Assembly: GCF_030272615.1 (NCBI RefSeq)
Contig: NC_081413.1
Coordinates: forward strand, 100,850,239 to 100,914,238
Reading direction: 5' to 3'
DNA: 64,000 bases
Source: Cryptomeria japonica
Lineage: Eukaryota; Streptophyta; Pinopsida; Cupressales; Cupressaceae
Shown piece after piece: positions 12,066-24,002 of the stretch. Below the pieces are notes generated by a model that worked only from the letters and a program-made list of their open reading frames with translations, was not told where the DNA came from and did no database searches. Every line of letters begins with the position of its first letter. The first letter of the stretch is position 1. A program made the position numbers and the translations under genes.

Positions 12066-12299
12066 AACGTAAAATCCGCATGACAAAATTAAAAACATGA
12101 TAAAAAATGACAAAATCAAAAATAAAAATAGGGTCAAAAAGGTTGACTTACTGGTGGTCCATACGTGGCAGGCCTCCGATACCTATGTACGCACTCGAAT
12201 CGATGAGAAGAGAAGGGAACCGACATTTTGTCTTTCTCTCCAAAAGTATCTCTCCAAGGTCAACAAGCACAAATGAGACAAAACAATGCACTTTTCCAC

Positions 12300-12306
12300 T
12301 TTTATA
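12300..12306 (-). promoter_or_regulatory. TATA box of the antisense PMD gene
   Basis: On the - strand CCCTATAAAAGTGG lies about 75 bases before the exon 1 ATG (12226), a normal plant TATA-to-start distance with a short leader. It sits outside the LTR, between the PPT (12648) and the ORF, so the antisense gene would have its own promoter rather than borrowing the LTR's. Confidence 0.55.
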
Positions 12307-12647
12307 GGGTGAATTGAAATTAGGGTTTGGAGATGGGGCATGTATCTTGCTCATAGGCTTTGTCTAACCCTAACAAACATTATTTATCGGGAGATGAATC
12401 AACTTTTCACATTCCACATTGACAAAATTTTAAAATGGAAACAAAATTTTCAAATTAAATCAAATTTTCCAAATTTTGATTCATCTCCTGAGGGGGCATT
12501 ATCAAACATCATTTATCAAATATGGGACGTCATTTATCAAATCTGGGGCATGACATGAAAATCTTAAAAACGACATCACACTGATCATAATCAAATTTTG
12601 ACGACACGTCATTTTCTTTGAATTAACATGTGCACACACGTCACTTC

Positions 12648-12661
12648 AAAGAGGGGCAAAA
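12648..12661 (+). promoter_or_regulatory. RLG-1 polypurine tract
   Basis: AAAGAGGGGCAAAA abuts the TG of the 3' LTR (TGTAGACG). The same tract plus TGTAGAC occurs at 59338-59352 in RLG-8, supporting both calls. The PPT primes plus-strand cDNA synthesis. Confidence 0.85.
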
Positions 12662-14121
12662 TGTAGACGTATAAAAATGACCATATTCATAAAATGAATA
12701 TTTTATGTTCATTCCTCTATTTAGTTAAATCTAAATTAAATTGCCTACATTCTTCTATTTTATTAAGTAAATTATTCAATTTACCTAGTTAAAATCACTT
12801 ATGTCATTTAATTGATTAAACCATTTATTCAATTAAACCCCTTCTCTCTACTTTTAATTAAATTTATATTTAATTAAAAGTTTACCCCAAATTGAATAAA
12901 TCTAATTTATTCAAATTCCCAAAATACAACTAAATTGAAATAAAACATTTTATTTTAATTAAATCCTTTTATTCCTCATCCACTTGCAAAATCCTACATC
13001 TCCCACTTGCCTCCTAAACCCCCTTCTAGACTCTTCTAATCACTTCTAAATTAACCTAACCCATTTCCTAAATATTGTCACATCCCTAAGAAAGGGGAAG
13101 TCACTTCTCAAACCCTCAAAGTCTTTGAAAACCATTAAAGGCTTCAACAACTTAACTTTGAAAGTCTTCCAAACCATTAATGGTTAACTCAACCCTCCAG
13201 CATGATTAGAGACTTTCTCTAAACTCAACCCACATCTAACCCAGAGGTCTCTTCAAGCATTCATTGCTTTGACCATGGTTATCCCTTTAACCCTTGCACA
13301 AGAGTTTATCCTTTGGGTAAAAGCTTTATCCAATGGATAATCTTAACCTAACCTTAACCCTTACCCCTAGGGTAACCATGAGGTCTTCTCAAGAATTTAA
13401 TGCTTCCTACCTCTCCTCTCAACTGGTCTTATGTTGACAATTGTTACCATTTCATTGGTGAAAATTGTAAATATGGATTGCCAACTTTCAAACTTGACCC
13501 TTGATTAACTCTTTCAATCCTGGCCATCCATTGCCCTATTTTCACTATAAATAGAGCTCTCCTTCCTCCATTTTGAGGATCCATGCAAGCTTTTAGTATC
13601 TCATTTATGCTCATATTTCATCAATACATCTAGCCTCTTTTTATTAAGAATTAATCTAGAATAACATTTTAGAGTATTTTTCTTTATCAAAAGCTTAGAA
13701 CATCAACTAGTATATCATGTTAGGATAGTATTTCTACTAATCTTGTCATCTTATAATCTAGTTTACTTCGTTTATAGAAGCATGCATAGCTAGGATGGAT
13801 TTCATGACAAATTTAATCTAAAGCATCCCTCGTTCTTGCATTTGTCATCCCTAAGCTACTTTACTCAGTGATCTGAGAGCAAAGGCATTGGCTTGAGGGA
13901 CCTTGTGAGATAGAGAACCATGGAACCAACCTTGGGAAGTTGAGTCATTCTTCATGACTCCATAACTTGCACCAAGAAGTCCTATGGGTGTGTGAGAAAG
14001 CCTCTTTGAGACCACTTTTTCGCATTTTGAGTTTCATAGACCCGCTTTTCTCGCACACAAATAATAATGAAGTGTAATCAACCTTTTATCCATCGAGAAA
14101 ACCCTAATGTTTTGTTGACAT
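12662..14121 (+). repeat. RLG-1 3' LTR
   Basis: It starts TGTAGACG directly after the PPT. The first 300 bases are AT-rich with repeated TTAAATTAAATT-like blocks, followed by a core with TATAAATA at 13546-13553 and a transcribed region through CTCCATTTTGAGGATCC, similar in layout to the RLG-8 LTRs. A poorly defined 3' end near 14121 (TGTTGACA) is inferred, since the paired 5' LTR is outside the window. Confidence 0.7.
13546..13553 (+). promoter_or_regulatory. TATA box in RLG-1 LTR
   Basis: CACTATAAATAGAGC is a consensus plant TATA box in the middle of the LTR, with a CCATTTTGA block 25-40 bases downstream that is shared with the RLG-8 LTRs. Confidence 0.6.
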
Positions 14122-14270
14122 AAATGACTATTGGTGAAAGATACCAGATCTCACTCTGAATATATCAATGTCGAATAATACTCTCCAATATCTAGAACAT
14201 CTTCCAGAATCTCCTCTAGGGGCATATGCATCATCTTCCATGAAATTTGCCTACCCCTAAGGCATCCGCC

Positions 14271-15360
14271 TTAGTTACCAGATGAGCTCACTGTCGGTGC
14301 AAGAGTAGCCTCTTTTGTCGGATAGGTAACCGGGATATTCCCATCTGATGATTGCTCTTCAGTCTTCCTAACCCATCTCTGAGTATGATCTTGCCGGATT
14401 TCACTAACCTTCTCTTTGATTTTATCATTTGATCCTCCATTGCCAACCGATGGATTTCTGCTTCTACAAAACTTAGCAATATGCCCAACTTCATTGCATA
14501 CATAACATGTAGCATTGTTCTTTTGAATTGCCTTGCTAAAACCAATGAAATTGCTTGACCTGCACTGATTAGCCATATGTCCAAATTTTCCACAAGCATA
14601 GCATTTTACATTCATTTTGCAATCTTTTGTCTTATGACCAATTTTATTGCTTTCTCTGTTTCTACATTACCTAGCCATGTGTCCAAATCTATTGCAAATA
14701 AAACATCTACCATTGAATTTATAAGCATTGAATTGCCTTACTGGTGCCTTATGGTTTTGATCTTCATTAGCAATACTCGAACTCTGTCCTTGCTCAAATC
14801 CAAGTCCACTGGAATCTCCAATCTGCCTCTGTCTCTTCAGTAACTCATCAAGTTGTGTTGAGCTGATCTTGAATTTTTCTTTGTACTCACTTGCAACAGT
14901 TAAATCATCTCTTAGTATTGTCATTTGTATTTCAATCTCTTGCTCATTGCTCTGAGATCGTACCAAATTAGACCTTAATATCTTATTTTCATGAGTCAAC
15001 CTACCACATTCTTCAAATTTGTTCTTCAGGGATACAACAAGATTTTCTTTCTTTTTCTTTCTGTCCTCAATATCCTTGGAAAACCTCATAGTCATTGTTT
15101 GCATTTCATTTTTCATAACCATATTCTCCTGAGTCAATTTCTGACATTATTTCGTAAGTGCATCTTCATCATCCTGATTTTGCAAAAGTTCCTTCCTCCT
15201 AGCTTGAACAGACGAAAGTCTCTCTTGTAGGACAAGAATAAATTCTTTAGCAGAATTCAACTCATCTTGTAGCTTTACGTTCTTCAATCTTTCAGCATCA
15301 TAATCTTCAAGTGCCATCTCAAGCTACTTCTCCAAAGCCATATTCAATGATTCCAGTTTC
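14271..15360 (-). pseudogene. RLX-2 gag-like coiled-coil/zinc-knuckle protein
   Basis: From about 15360 downward one frame encodes a long coiled coil (LQDELNSAKEFILVLQERLS, LTHENKILRSNLVRSQSNEQ), a LLKRQRQIGDSSGLGF motif, then CCHC knuckles: CFICNRFGHMAR plus a stop where the last Cys follows, a degraded IGHKTKDC, CYACGKFGHMANQC and CYVCNEVGHIAKFC. The tail is Ser/Thr-rich and ends at a TAG near 14271. Stops lie at about 15325, 15148 and 14667. The N-terminal capsid half normally preceding the coiled coil is missing between the PBS and this region. The knuckles would bind the element RNA. It is not a host gene, given the adjacent PBS and LTR. Confidence 0.75.
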
Positions 15361-15401
15361 AGTATCTCCCTCAAGTTGTTAAACTTCCTCCAAGGCACAA
15401 A

Positions 15402-15413
15402 GCTTTGATACCA
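15402..15413 (-). promoter_or_regulatory. RLX-2 primer-binding site
   Basis: On the - strand TGGTATCAAAGC follows the LTR end (CCAACA) by two bases. It is a one-base variant of TGGTATCAGAGC, the PBS matching initiator tRNA-Met used by plant copia elements. Confidence 0.75.
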
Positions 15414-15415
15414 AT

Positions 15416-16357
15416 TGTTGGAAACCAATAATACTGAGAGGTGGGGGGTGAATCAGTGTTACACCAGAATAGAATATTTTAGCCTTAACAAAACATGCAT
15501 ACACCAACTGGTATATCGGTATAAACAGAATTGAAAGAAGTAATGCAACCAATTAGCCAAACACATAAATTAGAACCATAACACACAAATTTATACGTGG
15601 AAAACCTCAATGAGGAAAAACCACGGTGGGATTTGTGACCCACAATATCAATTCATTGGCCATATGAAGAGATTTTATAATATATGATGGGCCTACACTT
15701 GTAGGAAGGCTTACAACCTAGAGCACATTGCTCATCACAATAGGAGTCTCACTAACTACATAATAATCTAGACAACAATCTGGAGAAGTATGAACTGCTT
15801 AGTATAGCATCTCCAATGCCAGAATACAGTTTCGGTTTAAGCTCTGTCTGTTTTGATCAAAACCCTAAACCTCAGTATCGAAATAACCCTTACAATGAAT
15901 TCCTCACATACATAGTCTCTCTGATATATTTCGCATTACATTAGATTCATATATATCCATTCCACATGTATATCTCTAATTCCTTATTCTTGCAAAATGA
16001 TCTAATCAATCTCCCTTATATACCCTATACAAATTTATGCCTTATGTCGGCTTACAAGGATATATACAATATCATATTTATATGTCGGCCAAAGCATAAA
16101 TGAATAAGCATTAAAACAAGTTGTCAATGCCAGATCCAAGATGTGTTGGCCTCCAATATCAATGACCTTTACTATACCATGTCGGCCTACATTGTCGGCG
16201 ACCAAAGAAATCTTCTATCCTGTCAGTGCCGGTGTCGGTGCCGGTGTAGAGTTTGTGAAGTGCCTGCCGGTGCACCATATGAAGCCGAAACCCAAAATAA
16301 TATTGCCATCAATGACAACATAATGAAACCAACCCAGTAGAGTGTCAATTCCCAACA
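15416..16357 (-). repeat. RLX-2 5' LTR
   Basis: On the + strand it runs from TGTTGGAAAC to TTCCCAACA, so both ends show TGTTGG/CCAACA inverted repeats. It contains AT-rich promoter-like DNA and several TGTCGG repeats at 16040-16260. No second copy is present in the window. Confidence 0.75.
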
Positions 16358-16555
16358 CTTATAACATATTAACTTTGCTAAGACTTTTAAGCTATTTTTT
16401 GATATGTTGTAAGTGTGTTGATAAAAATATGATGTTAGTTGTTAATGCTACCTATAAATTGTTAGTCTAAAATACAAGCATCCTTATTTCACTCCTAATA
16501 TAAAAAACACATTAAATATTTAAAATAATATTTTAAAGATTAAAATTCCCCCCCG

Positions 16556-16596
<41 letters not shown>

Positions 16597-17109
16597 TATA
16601 TACAAATTTCTCTCACATAGAAAATGCCACTTGGCACTTCATCTTCATACATCTTTTTGTTAACTTGTGATTGAATGTTCAATCTTTTATTATGAAACTT
16701 TCTTAAAAGTAAATGGAAGCTTTTAGATCTTAATATAAACATTTCCTTTAGGCAACCCACCTTCTATTAAAGAGGTTGAGTGACTTTAAATAATGGTTCT
16801 TTTATTTAAGAGGGTAAATGTTTTTAAACGTTAGATTTATTTATTTACTTAATTGATTAAATTTGGTTGTAATATCATTTGTTAAATATTTTATTTTATA
16901 TTATATTTTCATTTAATTGGGATTTTATGTAAAGAGACTTTCTTAATTTTATTCAATAAGTGGTTTTTATGAAAAATGAAAAGAGTAGAAATATGATTTT
17001 AGAATATTTTTCAATTCGTAAGATGTGATAGAAATTTTATAAAGAAACTTCAATTTTTTTTTTAAAATTAAGATTGATTTTTTTTTACACTTTTTCTTAT
17101 ATGTAAACG
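16358..17109. other. AT-rich flank without genes, with a 36-base A run
   Basis: No ORF, domain or element end was recognised. An A36 tract lies at 16556-16591 after CCCCCCCG. The remainder is TTTA/TAAA-rich sequence reaching the left target duplication of LINE-1. Confidence 0.6.
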
Positions 17110-17598
17110 TTATTTTCTTCAATATTTTTCAGTTTGTCCATTAACTTAGAGAGATTTCTAAAAAAATGGTGAGCACCGGATCTGAAGGTTGGAGCGAAGG
17201 ACAACTCAATGACATGAGCAAAGTGCAGATTGGAGATCGTGAGCAGCATCAACATGATCATGGGCAACATGGCGATCTTTGAACCTGTCAAGAAGGAAGG
17301 GGTGGATGGAAGAAGGGGCAAAAATGGAGCGAGGAAATGGATCAGGCAATCCTAATGGATACATTTAAAGAAAGAATCAATAACGGATGGTACGCGTATA
17401 GTGGCATAGGATCTGGATCAAAGTATGGCAATAAAAATCTTTGAGCCCCCCCCCTTCAAACCAATAGGGACAATATAGACCCTAATGGGTCTTTGAGAAA
17501 GGTCAAGATGGGTTGATAAGCTATATCATCCATGTGCGGAGGAACAATTTTCACATTATAGACAGAGTAGGGATCTAGGACCAAGGGAGGGCAGAAAG

Positions 17599-19122
17599 TT
17601 GTTTAGGAATTCCAAAAATAAAGGACCTCCATGGTCAATGCCAAGGAATAATCAAGGATCTCAATCACAACAATATTTCCAAAATAAATGGTTGGCTTCC
17701 TTGCAAGAATGGAGAGACAAGCGTTTTCATAAGGTGAAGAATGGGTGGTTTAGGAAAATGGCGATTTTGGACATAGATGCTTTGATCAATTGGAGATCAA
17801 AGCATCAGAAGGAGGTGATGCCAAATTGGAAAAAAATGAACGTGCAGGACAATATAGGAAAAGGCATGCTAGACGAAGGAGAGGGAGCTTCTCAAGGATA
17901 TAAGTCAATAGCCAATAAAACCTCATAAAACCCCCCTTTGACATTACTCATTGAATATGATGTAGTTAAGCAAAATAAAGATTTTTTGGAGAAAGTAGGG
18001 CTTTCAATTTAATGGGGGGGTTAGTAGGAAAAATTGGGAGGACATTAGGGCATGGTGCTATGACCAGTGGGGGAAGAACATTATGATAAAATTGATAGAA
18101 AATGAATTTTACCTAGTCTCCTTTGCTTCTCATGAGGATAAATTGAAGGCACAAAGATCAACACCTATGTTCTTGGATGGGGCTCAAATGCATCTCTTTG
18201 ATTGGATGCCAAACATCAACCCCTAGGCAGTCTCAATTGCTGAAACCTCAACATGGTTCTGACTTTACAATATACCATCAAAATACTAGGGAAATGATGT
18301 TATTAGAGATATTGAAAGAAAACTAGGCAAATTCCTCTTTTTGGGTAGGTCATTGGAGGATCATAAATTGGACTATATTTCAGAATATGCGTAAGCATCA
18401 CACATAATGAAGAAATCCTAGCTGAGATTGAACTAATATCCAAGGTGGGAAGTTGGAAACAAGCAATTGTAAGGGAAGACAATTTAAACTTATGCTGCAA
18501 ATGTAAATTAGTGGCCCATGATTTAGACAGATGCTTTTGCTCAGTCGTAGTTAATAGCCTCCATAGATTTGATCAAACAAAGATAAGCAATGGAAAGGTG
18601 GACACTCCGCTCAGAGCCCCTTTATCAGATATGGAAAAGGAATTGATTGATTTGATTTGGCTGGACACAAAGAAACTAGAATAAGATCTGATATTTGTAG
18701 AAAGGGACTCTAGACTAGAAGGTAGTTGTCAGATAAGGAATGAGGAAAGAAAAGGGATGCAGGCAGAGGATGGAATGATCAATGAGGAGAATGAGATCAA
18801 CAATCTCGAACCAGAAGTCGTAGGCTTCTCAGTTTTATCAAAAATATCTATTTTGGGACAAGGGATCAATTAGAAGTGATGCCCCCTTTACCCAACAATA
18901 GGGTTAAGGACTATGATAGTGATGAGAAGGAAATTGTGGAGGTTGAGGAGAAGCAAGAAACAAAAGATCACAAAGAGAAGACCACAGAGGAAGAAGAGAG
19001 TATCAATTCAAATTGAGTTGGAGGATAGTTTTGAGAAATTTCAAGCAAGCATGATGGAGGAAAGAGGTCTTGAGCAAATTCAATCACTCCTAAAGACCCC
19101 CAAAATCAAATCAACTAAGTAG
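17599..19122 (+). pseudogene. LINE-1 ORF1 (DUF4283-like domain and zinc knuckle)
   Basis: Three open pieces share one frame (17599-17928, 18445-18684, 18913-19122), with a shifted middle. The middle (about 18020-18380) reads EDIRAWCYDQWGKN, YLVSFASHEDKLKA, FLDGAQMHLFDWMPNINP and WGNDVIRDIERKLGK, the pattern of DUF4283 found in plant LINE ORF1 and related proteins. It is followed by a Cys/His knuckle, CCKCKLVAHDLDRCF. The C-terminal part is charged (RRKLWRLRRSKKQKITKRR). ORF1 proteins coat LINE RNA. At least two frameshifts and several stops are present. The start at 17599 is the first ATG-type codon of the first open piece, and the true start could be earlier. Confidence 0.75.
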
Positions 19123-19165
19123 AGGGGGCGTCAATCTAACAAAACCAAATTGGCAATGGCCTGTT

Positions 19166-22100
19166 GTGCTAAAGGGCAAACTAAGCTCTTCCAAACAATT
19201 CTTAGAAATAGGAAGGAGTTACCCCTTCCCGAAGAGCCATGAAAATCACATAAGTTGGAATGCTATGGGCTTAAACGCCCCTAGAAAATGGTGCCTTTTT
19301 AAGCGCCAAATTGATACTAGCAAGGCCGATAAAATTTTGATTCAGGAGAGAAAATGAAGCAAGGAGGAACAAGTTGGCAGGATGAGATATTGGAGATAGT
19401 GGGAAGGTCTATTTGTAGAGTCAATTGGGGCCTCAGGAGGCACTGGAGTACTCTGGAACCTAGCTAAGGCAAGTTGTACGCTAGAGTCATCTCACAATAA
19501 CTGGATGATGATAAATTATCAAAATTATTAGAGCAACAAAATCTAGAAGGTGATAAATGTTTATGGACCTATTGCTATAGTAGCCAAGAGGGAGGTATGG
19601 AAAGAAATCACTTGAGAGCTTAGTGCAGATAGGGATGAGAAAGTCATAATAGGAGGAGATTTCAACACAACATTGAATAAGTCAAAGAAGTAAGGAGGTA
19701 TTATTACACAGAGCAGAATACAACAATATTTTCAGGAGTTTGTGGATTCTAATAAACTTAGAGAAGTAGTATCAAAAAATGGGAAATTTGCATGGACTAA
19801 TAGAAGGCAAGGCTTCACTTGCATTGTAGAAAAATTGGATAGATTATTCCTATATGGGGACTAGACCGAGGAATCAATGTCGGTAGAGGTGTCAATTTTT
19901 CCCTATAGTAGGTCGGACCATTTTCCAATTCAAATAGTATTTGCTGAGGATACATATTTTGGAGGATCTCCTTTCAAATTTGAGAAGATGTGGATCAGAT
20001 ACTCATCATTGTATAACCTATTGTCTCAGTGGTGGAAGGATTGTTGGATTAGAAACCACTCTAAGATGTTTCTATTTCACAAAAAAATGTCATATGTCAA
20101 AACTAAATTAAAGGAATGGAATAAAGCTCACTTCAAGAACATATTTGAAGAATGTACAAGAGTTGAAGGCGAATTGAGGGACCTAAATGAATGAGTCATT
20201 GCCAAGGGTATGAGAGAAGAAAATTTCAAGAAGGAATGGGCCCTCAAAGATGAACAAGCCAAAATTTTAGCTAGAGAAGAGTAGTATTGGAGGCAGAAAT
20301 CTAGAGAGGTATGGCTCAAGGAAGGCGATAAAAACATGAAGTTTTTTCACAATTCAACAAATAGTAAACAAAAATAGAAACAAAATTGTTGAACTGGTTA
20401 GAGAGGATGGGTCAATGGCTCGATACAAAGAGGAGATTGGCCAAGAAGCAGTCAGGTATTTTCAAACCCTATTGAACCAGAATAATCGTAATTAGAATCA
20501 AACATTAGTCAAGGATGATTTCCTCAGCCAAATTCCTTGCCTCATTTTAGAAGAAGAAAACAAGGTGCTAAAAAGACCCATTGATTTGGAAGAACTCAGG
20601 AAATCTACCTTTTAGATGGCACTAGATAAAGCCCCTAGGTCAGATGGCTTTCCAGCTTGTTTCTATCAAACATATTAGGAAATTATCATGGATCTTTCTT
20701 ATTCTTGATCTTCTTTCATCCCAATGATGGATCATAGAGTGTGATGCAAAACATTGATGCAAAAAAATCACACATAGTCAAAACCATAAGCAAAAACAAT
20801 AGATATTGGGAAATTATCAAGGAGGACTTATTAAAGGTAACAGAGGAATCAAGGAAGAAAGCCACTATTTTTGGGGTTTTCAACCATACTTTTGTCACCC
20901 TTGTACCTAAGAAAAAAGATGATACATGTATGAATTATTATCGTCTAATTTCTCTATGCAACACCTTCTATAAGATCATAACCAAAATCATAGAAAACAT
21001 ACTTAAGAAGGTTATTGGGAAGATCATATCACAAGAACAGAGAGGTTTTGCACCATGTAGATCCATGACAAAAGGCATCATTGTTTCTCACAAGGCAGTA
21101 CACACATCTCAAAAACTAAGGAAGCCTAGCATGGTAACCAAGCTATATATTCTAGAGGCTTATGACATGGTGGACAAAAGCTTTCCATTGGAGGTTCTAA
21201 CTAGGTTTGGGTTTGATAGATCTTGGGTTGAGTGGGTGAGAGGGTGCATTGAGACACCAATTTTTTTTGTCTTGATCAATGGGGTGGCTAGTGGTTTTTT
21301 TAGTTAGCCAGAGGGATAAGGCAAGGTGATACCCTCTCACCATTTTGTTCATTATCATGGCAAAGACACTAGGTAGAAGTATTACACATGATAGATTGGA
21401 TGGGAAATGGATAGCAATAGAGATCACACTAGGAGTAGAACCAGTCACACATCAACAATTTGTTGATGATGCTATCTTATTTGGAGAAGCATTAAGGGGA
21501 GTATATGGGGGTACCAGATCAATGCTAGACAATTATAGTAGGTCCTTGAGACAAGCCATGAATTGGAGAAAATCAAAGGTCTTTTTCCTCAATGTGCAAC
21601 TGGGCCTTTAGAGAAATATTGCTAAGATTTAGGGTCTGAGAGTGACAAATTTCCCAAGGAGATTCCTGGGCTTGCCTTTATTTAGGGAAATCAACAAAAG
21701 GTGTTACTGGGATAGATTTTTGGAGAATTGTAAAAAAAAAAATGGACGTATGGAAAGGTAAATAGCTCACTTCAGCAGGAAGGTTGTTGATGGTCAAAGA
21801 TGTTATTTTTGCAATTCTGATCTACTCAACGACATGTTTGAAATTGTCAGCCTCGATAGAACATAGTCTCAATCAAATCATGCCAAAAATATTTTGGAAT
21901 GGGCCACATGAATCCCATAAACATTCATTAATGGCTTGGGAGAAGGTATGTAGGCCACAAGATGCTGGAGGTGTTGGGATTAGACAAATTAGCATCGTGA
22001 AAATAGAATTAGGAGAAAAACTCACATAGATGATGACCAAGACCAATCTAAAATGGGTCAGTATTCTTAGAAGGAAATATTTGGATTTAGAAGACCCCAT

Positions 22101-23570
22101 CAGTATTTTAAAGGTCAAAGATCCCCCAAGAGGGTCTTCCATATGAAATTTTATCTGTGATAGTAGGGAGATTATAACCAAACACACAACTTGGGAAGTT
22201 TGCAATGGCCGCCTAACTTCTTTTTGGGAAGACTCCTGGTATGGGCAACCAAAATTGTGCACCAATCCAAATCTGCAGGAGATTAGGGAAGAAATAACTA
22301 GAGTATGGGGGAAGGAGGTATGCAACTATGGGGAAGTTGTAAGGATTGATGGAATTAAGAAATGGTGCTATAAATCACTAGAGGACATTAATGTCCCCCA
22401 GGACAAAAAGAAATAATTGCAAATATAATAAAAGATAGACCTATTCCGGTCTCACATGAGAAAGACAAGATTAGGTGGTGTGCATCAAGGGATGGGGAGT
22501 ACAAAGTAAAACTAGCATACATAATCAAGGAAGAAGTAGAAAGAATCAATTAGTGGCTTGCAAAGCTCCTTTGGGGGAAAGATCTGCTACCCAAAGTTGG
22601 AGTTTTCTCTTGGTTGGCCATCCAAAGTAGAATATTGACTCAGGACAGATTAGCAAAAATTGGATTTAGTGGTCCCAATAGAAGCATTCTTTGTAAGAAC
22701 AACCTGGAAACAATAGATCATCTATTATGGTCTTGTCCATATGTAGAATTTTGCTAGAAAATGCTTCTAAGGAAATTGTAGGTTCAGCATGTGGAACCCT
22801 TGAGCCTGAAGGAGTGGTTCATCTCTTGGCTTGGGAGCATGTACAAAGGAATGTTTAATTACATATGGCAAGTGCTTCCATCAATAATAGTTTGAGAACT
22901 TTGGAAGGAGAGGAACTGGAGGATATTTAAGGATTAGGAAATGCCAAGGGAGGTATTAGTGTCAAAAATAGAAGCCTCAATTGTCGAGATTGTAAACAAA
23001 GCGGCCAAGAGAAATTCTAAGAAAAATAATATTTTCACAAACAATGACAGTGAGCTAACGAAAAAAATCCTAGGGTTGGCTATTACAAAAGGTCATGATC
23101 TTGTTCAAAAAGACAATAAGGCAGAATAGAGGAAAGCCACAGTTTGGTAGGCTCATGAAAAAGGGTGGATCAAGATAAAATTTGACGAGGCCTCTTTGGG
23201 AAATCCAGGGCATGCGGGAATCGCTTGTGTAGCTTGAAATGAATAGGAAATAATCATAGGGAAATTGGTTGAATATATTGGACAAACAACAAATAATGTA
23301 GCTGAAATCAAGGATGCCCTAAAAGGGCTTGAAATGGGGAAAAACTAGGGGTAGAGTGAATTTACTTAGAAGGAGACTCACTCCTAGTAGTGAATGCTAT
23401 TAGAAATAAATGGTTGGTAAATTGGCAACTTGAGAGGTGGATCATTCCCACTATGGAGACACTTTAAATGGTTTCACTATATTCAAATTAAGCAACATCT
23501 TCTGGGAGGGAAACGAGGTGGTAGATGAGCTGGCAAAGTAGGCCGCAGGGAAGAGGGAAAGTATTGAATT
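19166..23570 (+). pseudogene. LINE-1 ORF2 (APE endonuclease, RT, zf-RVT, RNase H)
   Basis: Endonuclease blocks run SWNAMGLNAPRKWCLFKRQI, ILIQERK (Glu), NVYGP, VIIGGDFNTTLNKSKK, KLDRLFLYGD and SDHFPIQI (19240-19935). RT follows: LVPKKKDDTCMNYYRLISLC, QRGFAPCRSMTKGI, a D-to-E-like change in LYILEAYDMVDKSF, and QFVDDAILFGEAL at about 21455-21495 as the catalytic box. A zinc-binding zf-RVT segment (LPKVGVFSWLAIQSRI, CKNN, HLLWSCPYVEF) lies at 22560-22760, and an RNase H (IKFDEASLGNPGHAG, NNVAEIKDALKGLE, EGDSLLVVNAI) at 23170-23540. The protein nicks DNA and primes cDNA synthesis on it. Dozens of stops and shifts. Confidence 0.88.
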
Positions 23571-24002
23571 ATATCACATTGTTGCTTGAACATGGAAGAC
23601 TAGATATTGGTATACTTGGAAATATCATAATGACAATGGCAAGGTAGTAGGCACAATCTCCTCAAACGACTTGACATATCTTGATGGGACAGTGATGTCG
23701 CATTGTTTGAGGATTCACACATGCCATTTAAGATGAATGCCAAGAGAATTATGTAGCCAAAATCATAAGAAAATAAGGTTTAGGATATGAACGATAGGAT
23801 TGCAAGGTGGCAAAGTCATGGGCTTCCAAGTCATTAGATGGTGATTATGAGAAGTGTTGGTAACAACTAGGCTCATATGAAGTACAAGTTGGGAATAGTG
23901 GCCATTATGGTATGAACTCATTTCAACTCGCAACCTTTTTTTATTCATGGCTATTTATTTGTGAAATGATGGGTGTAGGGACAATTCTTTTCATATAGGT
24001 TT

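Larger units (their letters stand above)
9087..12226 (-). pseudogene. Antisense spliced plant-mobile-domain (PMD) gene carried by RLG-1
   Basis: Read on the - strand this is a two-exon gene. Exon 1 (12226-12152) is ATG plus 24 codons (MSVPFSSHRF...YGPP) ending at a GTAAGT donor (12151-12146). Exon 2 opens at 11049 after a T-rich tract and GACAG acceptor, in phase. It encodes the aminotransferase-like plant mobile domain: RFPRLWALIP, LLTTLAERWHSDTNTFHLAT, ITVTPEDCYRILWIP, LLQVWCWEHIPTYKP, WRRVLDDIDTIVWRPY and a VIERFIV..VLRQYG..GIPQG block. The tail (9976-9087) is acidic, then RG/RD-rich, then coiled-coil with an Arg/Ser-rich end. In-frame stops (about 10987, 10720, 10672, 10552, 10204 and others) and shifts near 10070 and 9600 make it a pseudogene. 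PMD proteins are plant regulators of silencing and development (MAIN/MAIL1). Antisense extra ORFs between pol and 3' LTR are known in Tat-type elements. The exon-intron model is my inference. Confidence 0.82.
1..14121 (+). mobile_element. RLG-1: Ty3/gypsy LTR retrotransposon, Tat lineage, 5' end outside window
   Basis: Domain order on the + strand is gag, CX2H-type zinc knuckle, retropepsin, G-patch, RT, RNase H, a second RNase H, integrase, then a long non-coding/antisense-coding stretch, PPT and 3' LTR. The double RNase H (the second with its own DGS...E...D motif set) and the G-patch after the protease are established marks of the Tat clade of plant gypsy elements. The 5' LTR and PBS lie left of the window, so no TSD can be tested. 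The 3' LTR end (about 14121, sequence TGTTGACA) is chosen by TG...CA and weak terminal inverted repeats and may be off by tens of bases. Every coding domain carries stops or shifts, so the copy is dead. Confidence 0.9.
14122..16357 (-). mobile_element. RLX-2: truncated LTR element with gag-like ORF (LARD-like)
   Basis: Read on the - strand: a 942-bp LTR (16357 to 15416), a PBS, then a coiled-coil and zinc-knuckle protein ending at 14271, then about 150 bases until the RLG-1 LTR. No protease, RT or integrase and no second LTR are seen, so the copy is cut at the RLG-1 junction or was already non-autonomous. The PBS, CX2CX4HX4C knuckles and GLGFEQGQSSS motif fit copia-type gags. Whether RLG-1 inserted into it cannot be decided without the RLG-1 5' flank. 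Confidence 0.7.

Noticed and set aside
17097-17321. - strand ORF of 74 codons
   Set aside because: It covers the LINE-1 left TSD and 5' leader on the wrong strand and has no domain.
20128-22325. - strand ORFs of 69-150 codons in LINE-1
   Set aside because: They are reverse-strand shadows of the endonuclease/RT coding region.
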